From the NCBI GenBank assembly GCA_024636215.1, contig JAGXHL010000024.1:1-27777 (forward strand): DNA of 27,777 nt, in the 5' to 3' direction. The translations under genes were made by a program, and so were the position numbers. Shown here piece after piece: positions 15,439 to 22,835 of this stretch. The notes beneath the pieces are model-generated. The model did no database searches, was not told the DNA's origin, and saw nothing but the letters and a program-made list of their open reading frames with translations. The DNA is from Deltaproteobacteria bacterium. Lineage in GTDB: Bacteria > Desulfobacterota > Desulfuromonadia > Desulfuromonadales > BM103. Position 1 is the first letter of the stretch, and each line of letters opens with the position of its first letter.

Positions 15439-16860
15439 ATGAACAAGGCAATTGAACGGATTCTGGTGGCTGATGATGATGCGGTGATCCGGGAAGGTCT
15501 GCGCCGGATTCTAAGCGGCGAAGGTTACGAGGTTGAAGCGGTCAGCAACGGTAGCGCTGCTCTGAAGCGTTTGGATCAGGAAAGTTTCAAGCTGTTGATC
15601 ACAGATTTGAAGATGCCTGGGATGAGTGGGCTGGAAGTGTTGCAGGCGATCAGAATTTGTCAACCGGAGCTGCCCGTAGTCCTGATTACCGGCTATGCGG
15701 CCATCGATAATGCCGTAGAGGCCATGAAGAACGGAGCGACCGACTACCTGTCCAAGCCTTTCGGTAACGACGAATTGATCAGCAAGGTCAAAAATGCCAT
15801 ACAATCGAGGGCTGTGCTCATCGATGACATCTGCCTGTGGCGGGAAATGAATGAGACTCACGGCTTTGATCAACTGCTTGGCGACAGTCGAGAAATGAAA
15901 CGGCTGTACCAGCGCATCATGCAGGTTGCTCCCACAGACAGCACGGTGATGATCAGCGGTGAAAGTGGCACGGGCAAGGAGCTGGTTGCACGGGCTATCC
16001 ATACCCACAGTTCGCGGCGGTCACAACCTTTTGTGGCGATTGATTGTACCGCTCTGGCTGAAACTCTTCTGGAAAGTGAACTTTTCGGCCACGTCAAAGG
16101 ATCCTTTACAGGTGCCAGCCAGACCAAGCGTGGGCTCTTTGAGGTTGCCGAAGGCGGCACTTTACTACTCGATGAAGTTGGCAATATCAGTTTGTCGACC
16201 CAGGCCAAATTACTGCGTGTCCTGCAGGAGCGGGTGGTCACACCGATCGGCGGCACCACGCCGATCAAAATCGATATACGTCTGGTTGCAGCAACCAACG
16301 CAAACCTACGGGAGATGGTCGCTGCGGGACGCTTCCGTGATGATCTGTTTTTCCGTCTCAATATCATCCCGATCGATCTTCCTCCTTTGCGCGAGCGCAA
16401 GGGTGACCTGATGCTTCTGGCGAGCCAGTTTCTCAAGCGGTTTGCAGAGGAAAACGGCAAGGAAATCAGAGGCTTCAGTCCGGATGCGATTGAGCAGCTT
16501 GAGAATTACCGGTTTCCCGGCAATGTCCGTGAACTGGAAAACCTGATCGAACGTGCCGTTGTCCTGTCGCAGTCTGATCTATTACAGCGGCAGGACCTGG
16601 AACTGCCTGGCGACAATGGCATATCTACGGCTATCAATGATAATGTTGTTCCCCTTGACGCCAACGAGCTGAAAGCACGCAAGCAACAACTCCGGGAAGA
16701 AGCCGTGGTTCCATTGGAACGTGCCTTCTTGCTCAGCGCCCTTGATCGCAACGATTGGAATATTACCCGTGCGGCTCAGGAGGTCGGTATGCAAAGACCG
16801 AACTTTCAGGCCATGCTGAAAAAACAGGGCATCAGTGTCCGTATGCGGATCGTTGAGTAA
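15439..16860 (+). CDS. NtrC-family sigma-54 response regulator
   Basis: A 473-residue regulator with a receiver domain (about 5-120; phospho-acceptor D56 in LLITDLKMPG), an AAA+ domain (about 145-375) with Walker A GESGTGKE at 174-181, the sigma-54 loop as GSFTGA at 221-226 (Ser for the usual Ala, a tolerated variant), and a C-terminal Fis-type HTH (about 435-468, NWNITRAAQEVGMQRPNFQA with D before N). ATG 15439 is chosen over the in-frame ATG 15412, because GAGGG precedes it and the receiver then begins at the normal place. It is the likely partner of the kinase just upstream, and a -24/-12 promoter lies 315 bases downstream. Confidence 0.93.
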   Translation: MNKAIERILVADDDAVIREGLRRILSGEGYEVEAVSNGSAALKRLDQESFKLLITDLKMPGMSGLEVLQAIRICQPELPVVLITGYAAIDNAVEAMKNGATDYLSKPFGNDELISKVKNAIQSRAVLIDDICLWREMNETHGFDQLLGDSREMKRLYQRIMQVAPTDSTVMISGESGTGKELVARAIHTHSSRRSQPFVAIDCTALAETLLESELFGHVKGSFTGASQTKRGLFEVAEGGTLLLDEVGNISLSTQAKLLRVLQERVVTPIGGTTPIKIDIRLVAATNANLREMVAAGRFRDDLFFRLNIIPIDLPPLRERKGDLMLLASQFLKRFAEENGKEIRGFSPDAIEQLENYRFPGNVRELENLIERAVVLSQSDLLQRQDLELPGDNGISTAINDNVVPLDANELKARKQQLREEAVVPLERAFLLSALDRNDWNITRAAQEVGMQRPNFQAMLKKQGISVRMRIVE

Positions 16861-17174
16861 CTCTGATTGTCCTCTCGCTTCAGGAACCATCAAACCTTTT
16901 AACCCTTCTCCACGTCTTTCTTGTCTTGGAACTGGATATATAAAAAACATCCCGCTGTATATTTCTCTTATACGCCAGAGCCTTCCTTTCCAATCCCTTG
17001 TCATCTAAGTAGTTACAGGATTTCATCCCTGTCGAATGTAGCTCGAGGTGATTCTGTACGTATATTTTTTATATACGATCGACTGTCCCTCTGCGCAGAT
17101 TTCTTATCTTTTCATACATGTAAAACCTTTTAAAAACAGTATCTTATAATTATTATTAGATTTTATTTAATAAG
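16861..17174. promoter_or_regulatory. AT-rich upstream control region of the respiratory cluster
   Basis: No gene is seen. A perfect inverted repeat CGTATAT-TTTTT-ATATACG lies at 17059-17077, about 100 bases before the -24 element, the usual distance for an enhancer-binding-protein site. A related CTGTATAT occurs near 16955, recalling CTGTACGTATAT at 17054-17065. These are candidate binding sites for the NtrC-type regulator. ACAGG-N8-CCTGT at about 17016-17033 is another small palindrome. No convincing terminator follows the regulator gene. Confidence 0.45.
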
Positions 17175-17190
17175 TGGTACGGGCGATGCA
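17175..17190 (+). promoter_or_regulatory. Sigma-54 (-24/-12) promoter
   Basis: TGGTACGGGCGATGCA matches the consensus TGGCACG-N4-TTGCW with the correct GG-to-GC spacing; the deviations are C to T in the -24 box and T to A in the -12 box. The first gene of the cluster starts 57 bases downstream. Two sigma-54 activator genes lie directly upstream, which makes the call more likely. Confidence 0.7.
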
Positions 17191-17246
17191 ATAGTCCATA
17201 GTCAGGAACGGATATCAACAAACAGAGCAATCGCAAGGAGGCCGTT

Positions 17247-17471
17247 ATGAAAACGATGCAGATGTTGATTTCGATGGTGGCTGGCAGCGCTTCTGCTGCT
17301 TATGCAGCAGTGGGCACACATAACGAGGGAGCAGGGATTTTGACCTACTTCTTCATCGGCTTTTTCGCTTTGATTATTGTCTCGCAGTTGGTGCCGGCAA
17401 TGATTCTTTTCTTCAGTCTGGTTAAGGGGATCTTCTCCCGCCAGGAAAAGACCCGGGCAAAAGTCGATTAG
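17247..17471 (+). CDS. Small membrane protein (paralogue of 17966-18205)
   Basis: A 74-residue protein with an N-terminal signal-like segment (about 1-21, ending SAAYAA) and one clear transmembrane helix (about 30-60), then a short basic tail. The core GILTYFFIGFFALIIVSQLV aligns with GILVGVFLAFCALIVLVQLM of the second small protein of the cluster, and both continue into a KG motif. RBS AAGGAGG is strong. It is the first gene after the sigma-54 promoter. No known function; likely an accessory or assembly subunit of the membrane complex encoded downstream. Confidence 0.75.
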   Translation: MKTMQMLISMVAGSASAAYAAVGTHNEGAGILTYFFIGFFALIIVSQLVPAMILFFSLVKGIFSRQEKTRAKVD

Positions 17472-17525
17472 CAGGGAGCAGCCCTTTTGCATGGGCCAGC
17501 TTGGCCTTTGGCAGGAGAAGAAACC

Positions 17526-17936
17526 ATGATGAACATGCCAGGACTACTCATCGCAGACGAAGACGTCTTCAGCAGGAAGCGTATGGCGGACTTGTTCATT
17601 AACGCCGGCTACCAGGTCACGGTCACCAACACGGCAGCCGGGGTTCTCTACGGAATCCTCAAAAAGACCGCCCAGGTTGTTCTGATCAGCACCCGGTTTG
17701 ATGAACTGCTGGCGACAGAATTGATTCCAATTCTGAAAAAGTGCAATCGCAACCTGACAATTATTCTGGTGGCCAGCGAATTGCCGCTGTCCCTGATCCG
17801 CAAGGCGCGCAGCGAAGGGATTTTTTATCACGCCCTCAAACCGACTCGTCCCGGTGATGAAGACGAGTTACGGGAGGCAGTCAAGTGTGCCTTTGAAAAA
17901 GTGGCCCATAGCCCTGAAGGTGAACGCTTGCAATGA
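17526..17936 (+). CDS. Pseudo-receiver (REC-like) protein lacking the phospho-acceptor Asp
   Basis: A 136-residue single-domain protein with the REC fold order: strand 1 with acidic residues (GLLIADEDVFSRKRM, D11-E12-D13), strand 3 VVLIS, strand 4 TIILVAS, and strand 5 HALKP with the conserved Lys. At the end of strand 3, where the phospho-acceptor Asp should be, there is Ser (S55). It is therefore predicted not to be phosphorylated in the normal way and may act as a constitutive or ligand-gated adaptor. ATG 17526 is chosen because AGGAGAAG precedes it; the open frame from 17487 lacks a site. It sits between two paralogous small membrane protein genes in the sigma-54 cluster; its stop overlaps a possible ATG at 17933. 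Confidence 0.7.
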   Translation: MMNMPGLLIADEDVFSRKRMADLFINAGYQVTVTNTAAGVLYGILKKTAQVVLISTRFDELLATELIPILKKCNRNLTIILVASELPLSLIRKARSEGIFYHALKPTRPGDEDELREAVKCAFEKVAHSPEGERLQ

Positions 17937-17965
17937 GCAAACAACTCAACGGAACGGAGGAGAAC

Positions 17966-18205
17966 ATGAAAACTTTAAAAAGTACAGGAATGGGATTTTT
18001 GATGTTGCTGCTGGCCAGCCCGGCGCTTGCCGTAGATACCAGTCAAACCTACTCCAGCGGGATTCTGGTTGGTGTCTTTCTGGCATTCTGCGCACTGATT
18101 GTGCTTGTGCAGTTGATGCCGACAATCATGCTTCTGGTCGGCTTCATCAAAGGTCTGATCAAAGGCACAGATAAGAAGACCGCTCGCCAGGGCAACAAAG
18201 GCTAA
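17966..18205 (+). CDS. Small membrane protein (paralogue of 17247-17471)
   Basis: A 79-residue protein with a signal peptide ending SPALA (about 1-22), one transmembrane helix (about 32-58) and a Lys-rich tail. It matches the 74-residue protein at 17247 in the pattern GIL...F..F.ALI...QL.P...L....KG. The start is set at ATG 17966, because GGAGGAG precedes it by five bases and the signal peptide then begins normally; ATG 17933 in the same frame overlaps the previous stop and would add 11 residues. Function unknown. Confidence 0.7.
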   Translation: MKTLKSTGMGFLMLLLASPALAVDTSQTYSSGILVGVFLAFCALIVLVQLMPTIMLLVGFIKGLIKGTDKKTARQGNKG

Positions 18206-18246
18206 CCCGGTCAGATTCAAACCCGAGCGCATACAAGGAGAAGGCT

Positions 18247-18417
18247 ATGATCAGCCAGATACTCGACAACATAGTTGAAGTGCACAAAGTTTACACACTG
18301 GTGGATTTCTACCAGTACATCAAGGGCATTGAATATCTCATCTGTGTTGCCTTCTTTATCGGTTTCCCAATGTTCTACAAGTACCTGAATGAGAAGCCCA
18401 AAGAGTTTGGCAAATGA
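18247..18417 (+). CDS. 56-residue single-helix membrane protein
   Basis: Begins MISQILDNIVEVHKVYTLVD, continues into a hydrophobic segment EYLICVAFFIGFPMFYKYL (about 29-47) and ends in a Lys/Glu-rich tail. AAGGAGAAGG precedes the ATG, and it lies in line with its neighbours, 41 bases after one and 38 before the next, so I regard it as a real gene. It resembles the tiny membrane subunits found in Hmc/Cbc-type quinone-cytochrome complexes; that comparison is by context only. Confidence 0.7.
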   Translation: MISQILDNIVEVHKVYTLVDFYQYIKGIEYLICVAFFIGFPMFYKYLNEKPKEFGK

Positions 18418-18455
18418 GCCTGCCGTCAGGCACTCAAGGAAAAGGAGAGAGAATC

Positions 18456-18965
18456 ATGAGCGCTAAGCAGATTTTGATAACCTTGATGACGGTTTTGGCT
18501 GGTATGACGGCAAGCTCTTTGGCACTTGCTGCTGAAATGCCGGAGCAGGTGTCCATCGACTCTATGGTCGTTTTGTTTGAGGGTGTTGAGTTCGATCACG
18601 CCATGCATACCGAACTGGGCGAGGATTGCTCCGCCTGTCATCATCACACAACCGGGACCGGAACCACTGACGAGCGTTGTATCCGTTGTCATGCAGACAG
18701 CGATGAAGTTGCAAACGTGAGTTGCCGTGGCTGTCATCTCGTCAGCCCGTTTTCCGCAGAGAATATCAACAAGGAAGCTCTTGACCGTTATCAGTTCCAT
18801 ATTGATACCCCCGGATTAAAAGCGGCATATCACTGGAATTGTCTTGGCTGTCATGAAGAGATGGGTGGTCCGATCGATTGCCAGGATTGCCATACACGGA
18901 CCCCCCAGGGTGACGCCTTCTATCACAAGGACGCAGCTGCCGCAACGGGCAAGAGCGGGCACTGA
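18456..18965 (+). CDS. Pentahaem c-type cytochrome (cytochrome c3/c7-like)
   Basis: A 169-residue exported protein with a signal peptide (about 1-26, ...ALAA) and five CXXCH haem-attachment motifs: CSACH 58-62, CIRCH 75-79, CRGCH 90-94, CLGCH 129-133 and CQDCH 142-146. The sixth-ligand histidines probably include H48, H51, H63, H64, H115 and H126. It is a periplasmic electron carrier. The next genes encode a HybA-like FeS protein and an NrfD-type membrane protein, so it probably exchanges electrons with that quinone-reactive module. The start is ATG 18456 with AAAGGAGAGAG; the open frame extends to 18414 but lacks a site there. Confidence 0.92.
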   Translation: MSAKQILITLMTVLAGMTASSLALAAEMPEQVSIDSMVVLFEGVEFDHAMHTELGEDCSACHHHTTGTGTTDERCIRCHADSDEVANVSCRGCHLVSPFSAENINKEALDRYQFHIDTPGLKAAYHWNCLGCHEEMGGPIDCQDCHTRTPQGDAFYHKDAAAATGKSGH

Positions 18966-19026
18966 CGATGGCTGGAGCTGAGCTGCTAATTTTCGAATCA
19001 GGATTTTCACGAGAAGGAGAGTCGTT

Positions 19027-19980
19027 ATGAGTGGAATCAGTCGACGGAGATTTCTTGCTGCAAGCGTGGCAGGATGCGCCGCCACAACCTTGGCCGGACC
19101 GAAGAAGGCTCTGGCAGCCGGATCCTTTACCGGCTACCCGGATGGCATGGGGGTTCTGGTGGACTTGAGCCGTTGCATCGGTTGCCGTAGTTGTGAGGCG
19201 GCCTGCAACAAAGAGCAGAACTTGCCTGCTCCCGACCGGCCCTTTGATGACCCGTCGGTTTTTGATGAAACCTTCCATGGCGGCAAGCAGAAGCGCAGGC
19301 CTGATGAGAACGCCTATACCGTGGTCAACCGCTACAACCCTGAGGAGAGTGATCAACCTGTCTACCGCAAGGTGCAGTGTAACCATTGCAACGAGCCAGC
19401 CTGTTTAAGCTCCTGCTTTGTCAACGCCTACACCAAGACCAAGGAAGGTGCGGTGGTCTACAATGACAAAGTTTGTGTCGGTTGTCGTAACTGCATGGTC
19501 GCCTGTCCCTTCAATATTCCGGGCTACAGTTACTCCAGTGCCTTCGATCCGGTGGTTAAAAAGTGCATCTTCTGCCACGAAACCCGGTTGAAGAATGGTT
19601 TGCCTCCGGCATGCGTCGATGTTTGTCCCCAGGAAGCTCTGACCTTCGGCAAGCGTAAGGAGTTGATCAAGATCGCTCACCAACGTATCCAGACCCATCC
19701 TGGCCGTTATGTAAACCACCTTTACGGTGAAAACGAGTTGGGAGGCACCAGCTGGATGTACCTGTCTCCCGTCTCCTTTGACGAAGTTGGCTTCGACCCC
19801 AACCCGGGCAACGAACCGATCATCAATAATGTCAAAGATTTCCTCGGGACCGTACCGATGGTTTTGGCGATCTGGCCGGCAATGTTTACCGGTTTCCATC
19901 TGCTGGCAAAGAAGAGAGAGCATGCTGAGCAGGATCAAGACACCGAGCGGCAGCATGGTGAGGAAGGAGGCGAACAATGA
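19027..19980 (+). CDS. Tat-exported four-cluster ferredoxin-like subunit (HybA/HmcB/NrfC type)
   Basis: A 317-residue FeS subunit. A twin-arginine signal SRRRFLAAS is at residues 5-13. Sixteen cysteines in four groups (50/53/56/60, 118/121/126/130, 150/153/156/160, 180/183/196/200) should hold four [4Fe-4S] clusters. A C-terminal hydrophobic helix (about 276-294) followed by a charged tail anchors it in the membrane with the clusters in the periplasm, as in HybA. It would wire the NrfD-type quinone site to the cytochrome. GAAGGAGA precedes the ATG; the stop overlaps the next start (ATGA). Confidence 0.93.
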   Translation: MSGISRRRFLAASVAGCAATTLAGPKKALAAGSFTGYPDGMGVLVDLSRCIGCRSCEAACNKEQNLPAPDRPFDDPSVFDETFHGGKQKRRPDENAYTVVNRYNPEESDQPVYRKVQCNHCNEPACLSSCFVNAYTKTKEGAVVYNDKVCVGCRNCMVACPFNIPGYSYSSAFDPVVKKCIFCHETRLKNGLPPACVDVCPQEALTFGKRKELIKIAHQRIQTHPGRYVNHLYGENELGGTSWMYLSPVSFDEVGFDPNPGNEPIINNVKDFLGTVPMVLAIWPAMFTGFHLLAKKREHAEQDQDTERQHGEEGGEQ

Positions 19981-21317
19981 AAAGCCTGATTGGGTGGGGC
20001 GTGAAACCCGTTGATTCCCACATTGATGAAAAAACCGACCAGAAATGGTCCTTGTCCCGTAAATTAATGCTTGGCCTGACCCCGGGTCAATATCTTGGCC
20101 AGGCTTTACGCAATCCTTTCAACTGGATTCTGGGGATTATTTTTGCCATTGGCCTGCCGTTGATCGCCTATCGCTTCATCTTTGGCCTCAGCGTGGTGAC
20201 CCATGCCTCCAACGATTACCCCTGGGGTCTTTTCCTTGGTTTTGGTCTCTTTGCCATGGTGCCGCTTTCAGCCTCCGGTTTCATGCTTGGCACAACGGTT
20301 GAGATCTTTGGACGTCACGATTTCGAGCCGATCGAGCGGTTGGCGCTGCTGAATGGTTTGCTTGGTTACCTGTTTGCCGTTATCTATCTGCTGGTTGACC
20401 TTGGCCAGCCCTGGCGTCTGCCTTACCCGATGGTGGTTTCCTTCGGCCCGGCGGCGGTGCTCTTTTTGGTGGCCTGGCACGTGGCGACCTACCTTTCCGT
20501 ACAGGTAGCCGAAGTTTCGGTGTCTTTCTTCGAATGGATCGGCTGGTTGGGCGGCAAACGCTTCATCCGGCGAATTGCCATCGGTCTGACCGTCGCCGGC
20601 ATCATCCTTTCAACCCTGCACCAAGGTGCGCTGGGGGCACTCTTCAACTACGCGCCCGGCAAAGTACACCCGCTCTGGTATTCGGCGTCATTCCAGTGGA
20701 TTCACTTCTTCTGTTCATCGATCCCTGCGGGACTCTGCATGGTGATCGCTGTCAGCACTGTGGTCAAGAAGACCATGGCCTGGCGCTGTGATGATAACTT
20801 CAAGGACAATCTGGATCACTGCACTCTCGGGCTGGCCAAAGGTGCCAGCTTGGCCTTGATCACCTACCTGGTGATCAAACTGATCGGTGTAGCGCACGAT
20901 AACGAATGGGCCTATCTCGCAACCGGTTGGGGTGCCTGGTTCCTGTTCGAGATGGCCGTGGGCGTTATTCTACCGATTATCCTGTTAGGCTATGCTGTTC
21001 ACAATCGGGCTGTTACCCTGGCCCGGGTCGGGGCCTTCGTGACCATCTTCGGCATCGTCCTGAACCGGCTGAATACGGCATTGATCGCCTTTAACTGGCA
21101 GCTCTATCAGGAAGTGCCGCATATCTTTGAGGTGATTATCGCGGTGACGATCTTCGCGATCTACGTGGTGGTTTATCGCTTCATCCTCTACAGACTGCCG
21201 ATCCTCTATGCCTGGAAAGAGCAGCCGCAAGAGGCCCTGGCCGCTGAAGCGGCAAGGCCGGCGCCGATAAAAACGTCAACCTCGCCCATCGAAGCCATGT
21301 ACCGCAAGATGGATTAA
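19977..21317 (+). CDS. NrfD/HybB-family quinone-reactive membrane subunit
   Basis: A 446-residue integral membrane protein with about ten predicted helices, of the NrfD/PsrC/HybB family. These proteins have no haem and bind menaquinone/menaquinol near the periplasmic side. ATG 19977 overlaps the FeS gene stop (ATGA) and has AAGGAGG upstream, so the two are made together. With the pentahaem cytochrome and the FeS subunit it forms a complex of the Hmc/Qrc/Cbc kind, moving electrons between the menaquinone pool and periplasmic c-type cytochromes. The direction of flow cannot be told from sequence. Confidence 0.92.
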   Translation: MKSLIGWGVKPVDSHIDEKTDQKWSLSRKLMLGLTPGQYLGQALRNPFNWILGIIFAIGLPLIAYRFIFGLSVVTHASNDYPWGLFLGFGLFAMVPLSASGFMLGTTVEIFGRHDFEPIERLALLNGLLGYLFAVIYLLVDLGQPWRLPYPMVVSFGPAAVLFLVAWHVATYLSVQVAEVSVSFFEWIGWLGGKRFIRRIAIGLTVAGIILSTLHQGALGALFNYAPGKVHPLWYSASFQWIHFFCSSIPAGLCMVIAVSTVVKKTMAWRCDDNFKDNLDHCTLGLAKGASLALITYLVIKLIGVAHDNEWAYLATGWGAWFLFEMAVGVILPIILLGYAVHNRAVTLARVGAFVTIFGIVLNRLNTALIAFNWQLYQEVPHIFEVIIAVTIFAIYVVVYRFILYRLPILYAWKEQPQEALAAEAARPAPIKTSTSPIEAMYRKMD

Positions 21318-21323
21318 ACGATG

Positions 21324-21351
21324 GCCACGGGGCTTGTGAAAGCCCCGTGGC
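21324..21351 (+). other. Strong intercistronic hairpin
   Basis: GCCACGGGGCTT-GTGA-AAGCCCCGTGGC is a perfect 12-bp stem with a GNRA-type loop, 7 bases after the NrfD gene stop. No T-run follows, so it is more likely an RNA-stability or partial-termination element than a full terminator. It may set a lower level for the two genes that follow. Confidence 0.75.
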
Positions 21352-21378
21352 TACATGCTCAGGCCAAGGAGAATCGCC

Positions 21379-22206
21379 ATGTTGAGCAGCATAAACAGTC
21401 GCGCTATCGTTCCGGTCGCCTGTGCCGTCACCGGTTTTGTCATCGCCTGTTGTGTGCTTCTGTTTACCTTTATCAAGGCGGACCTGATCAAAGGCGAAAT
21501 TCAACATGCGGTCGATTTGGCTGATACTGTGATCAAATCTACACGCTATGCGATGCTGCATGACGACCGGGAAACCCTGAGCAATATCATCAGCAGCATC
21601 GGCGACCAGCAGCAGGTTGAACATGTCAGGATCTTCAATAAGAAGGGCTTGATCATGTTTTCCCGAGACCAGGATGAACTGAATAATTTTATCGACAAGT
21701 CGGCCGCCGGCTGCAATGAATGTCACGCCGAAGAGAAGCCGAAAAGCAGTTTGGGGACCATGGCCCAGGCCCGCCAGTTTACCGACAAAAAGGGCAATGA
21801 CGTCCTTGCTATTACGGCTCCGATCTACAATGAAACAGAATGTTCCACCGCTGCCTGTCATTTTCATTCACAGGAGCAGAGCCTGCTGGGGACCCTCGAT
21901 ATCGGCGTTTCTCAAGACCCTCTCAAACAGACTCTTGGACAATTGCAAAACCGCATGATCGTGTTTAGTGGTATGATCCTGATTCTTACCGTGGGTGCCG
22001 TATCCGCGCTCTTGTACCGACAGGTTTTTTTGCCGATCAAGAAACTTGCTGACTTTACCGAAACACCGGTCAATGGTAGGGTGATTGAAGATATCCCTGA
22101 GGTAAGAGGAGACATTGCCCGTCTGGCCAAATCCTTCCAGGAGATGACTAAGCGGGTTCATGAACTCGAGGCTCAAGTGTCGCCCAAGCGAGAGGACGTC
22201 TCGTAA
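21379..22206 (+). CDS. Membrane haem-sensor protein with HAMP domain but no kinase
   Basis: A 275-residue protein: TM1 (about 9-32), a periplasmic domain to about residue 190, TM2 (193-212), then a HAMP-like segment and a short charged end. The sensor domain has CNECH at 112-116 and CSTAACH at 155-161, a CXXCH and a CX4CH haem motif. This is the arrangement of the kinase at 13738, including identical CSTAACH residues and similar flanking text, but here the first motif is complete. There is no HisKA, ATPase, GGDEF or MCP signalling domain, so it either transmits through another protein or is an electron-carrying haem protein. ATG 21379 follows AAGGAGA; the ATG 21355 upstream lacks a site. Confidence 0.8.
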   Translation: MLSSINSRAIVPVACAVTGFVIACCVLLFTFIKADLIKGEIQHAVDLADTVIKSTRYAMLHDDRETLSNIISSIGDQQQVEHVRIFNKKGLIMFSRDQDELNNFIDKSAAGCNECHAEEKPKSSLGTMAQARQFTDKKGNDVLAITAPIYNETECSTAACHFHSQEQSLLGTLDIGVSQDPLKQTLGQLQNRMIVFSGMILILTVGAVSALLYRQVFLPIKKLADFTETPVNGRVIEDIPEVRGDIARLAKSFQEMTKRVHELEAQVSPKREDVS

Positions 22207-22271
22207 CGAAGTTACGCCAGCATGGATGTTGAAAATTTAACCATTCTGTCACGTGGCAGAAGGAGCCGACA

Positions 22272-22793
22272 ATGGGCCAGGTGCAGTCAAAGCCTGAAGG
22301 ACAGCCCTTTCCGGGACGCCAGGACCTGCGGCTCAGGATAGAAGCGCGGATCCGCAAGCTTGAAAGGGCTTCCGGCAACGGGCTCTGGTCGATGGTCTGT
22401 TTCCTGCTGGTCAGCTTTGCTGCGTTTCATGGATTTTCTTTCCTGCCCGAACTCAGCGCTGAGATGCGCAGCTTGCTTGGAGCACCGCCGTCTGCGGAAA
22501 TGATCAGCCTGGCCCTGGTTGTTTACGCTTTTTCCGGTATTGTTCGTACCCTTGCCCGCATGAGCCGCAACATCAAGCCGTTTCTCGGCCTGATGCACGC
22601 CGCATTTTTTACCGCCTTCTATCTTTTCTATCATCTGTCAGGAGCCTTGCAGGACAACTTCTGGGCGGTTTTCTTTGCCGGGATCAGCGTTATGGGGCTG
22701 GAGAACTATTATCTCTGGACGCACAGCAGCGCCGCCCTGCACAAGGAACGGGAATTGCTGAAGAGTCTGCCGGAGAGGCAAGTGGAAGACTAG
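22272..22793 (+). CDS. Membrane protein of unknown function, last gene of the respiratory cluster
   Basis: A 173-residue protein with a basic cytoplasmic N-terminus (about 1-37), about four hydrophobic helices (about 38-58, 74-92, 100-122, 127-148) and a charged tail. AGAAGGAG precedes the ATG. I do not recognise a family. It follows the haem sensor by 65 bases and faces the minus-strand operon convergently; the 42-base gap shows no T-run hairpin. A role in the quinone-cytochrome complex is inferred only from position. Confidence 0.7.
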   Translation: MGQVQSKPEGQPFPGRQDLRLRIEARIRKLERASGNGLWSMVCFLLVSFAAFHGFSFLPELSAEMRSLLGAPPSAEMISLALVVYAFSGIVRTLARMSRNIKPFLGLMHAAFFTAFYLFYHLSGALQDNFWAVFFAGISVMGLENYYLWTHSSAALHKERELLKSLPERQVED

Positions 22794-22835
22794 AGACCGT
22801 TGCCCTGCAGTCAGATCTTCTTGGGGACTCTTGAA

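Noticed and set aside
17494..17506. Small palindrome GGCCA-GCT-TGGCC as a terminator
   Set aside because: Only a 5-bp stem with three T residues after it; too weak, and the operon continues with a good ribosome-binding site directly downstream.
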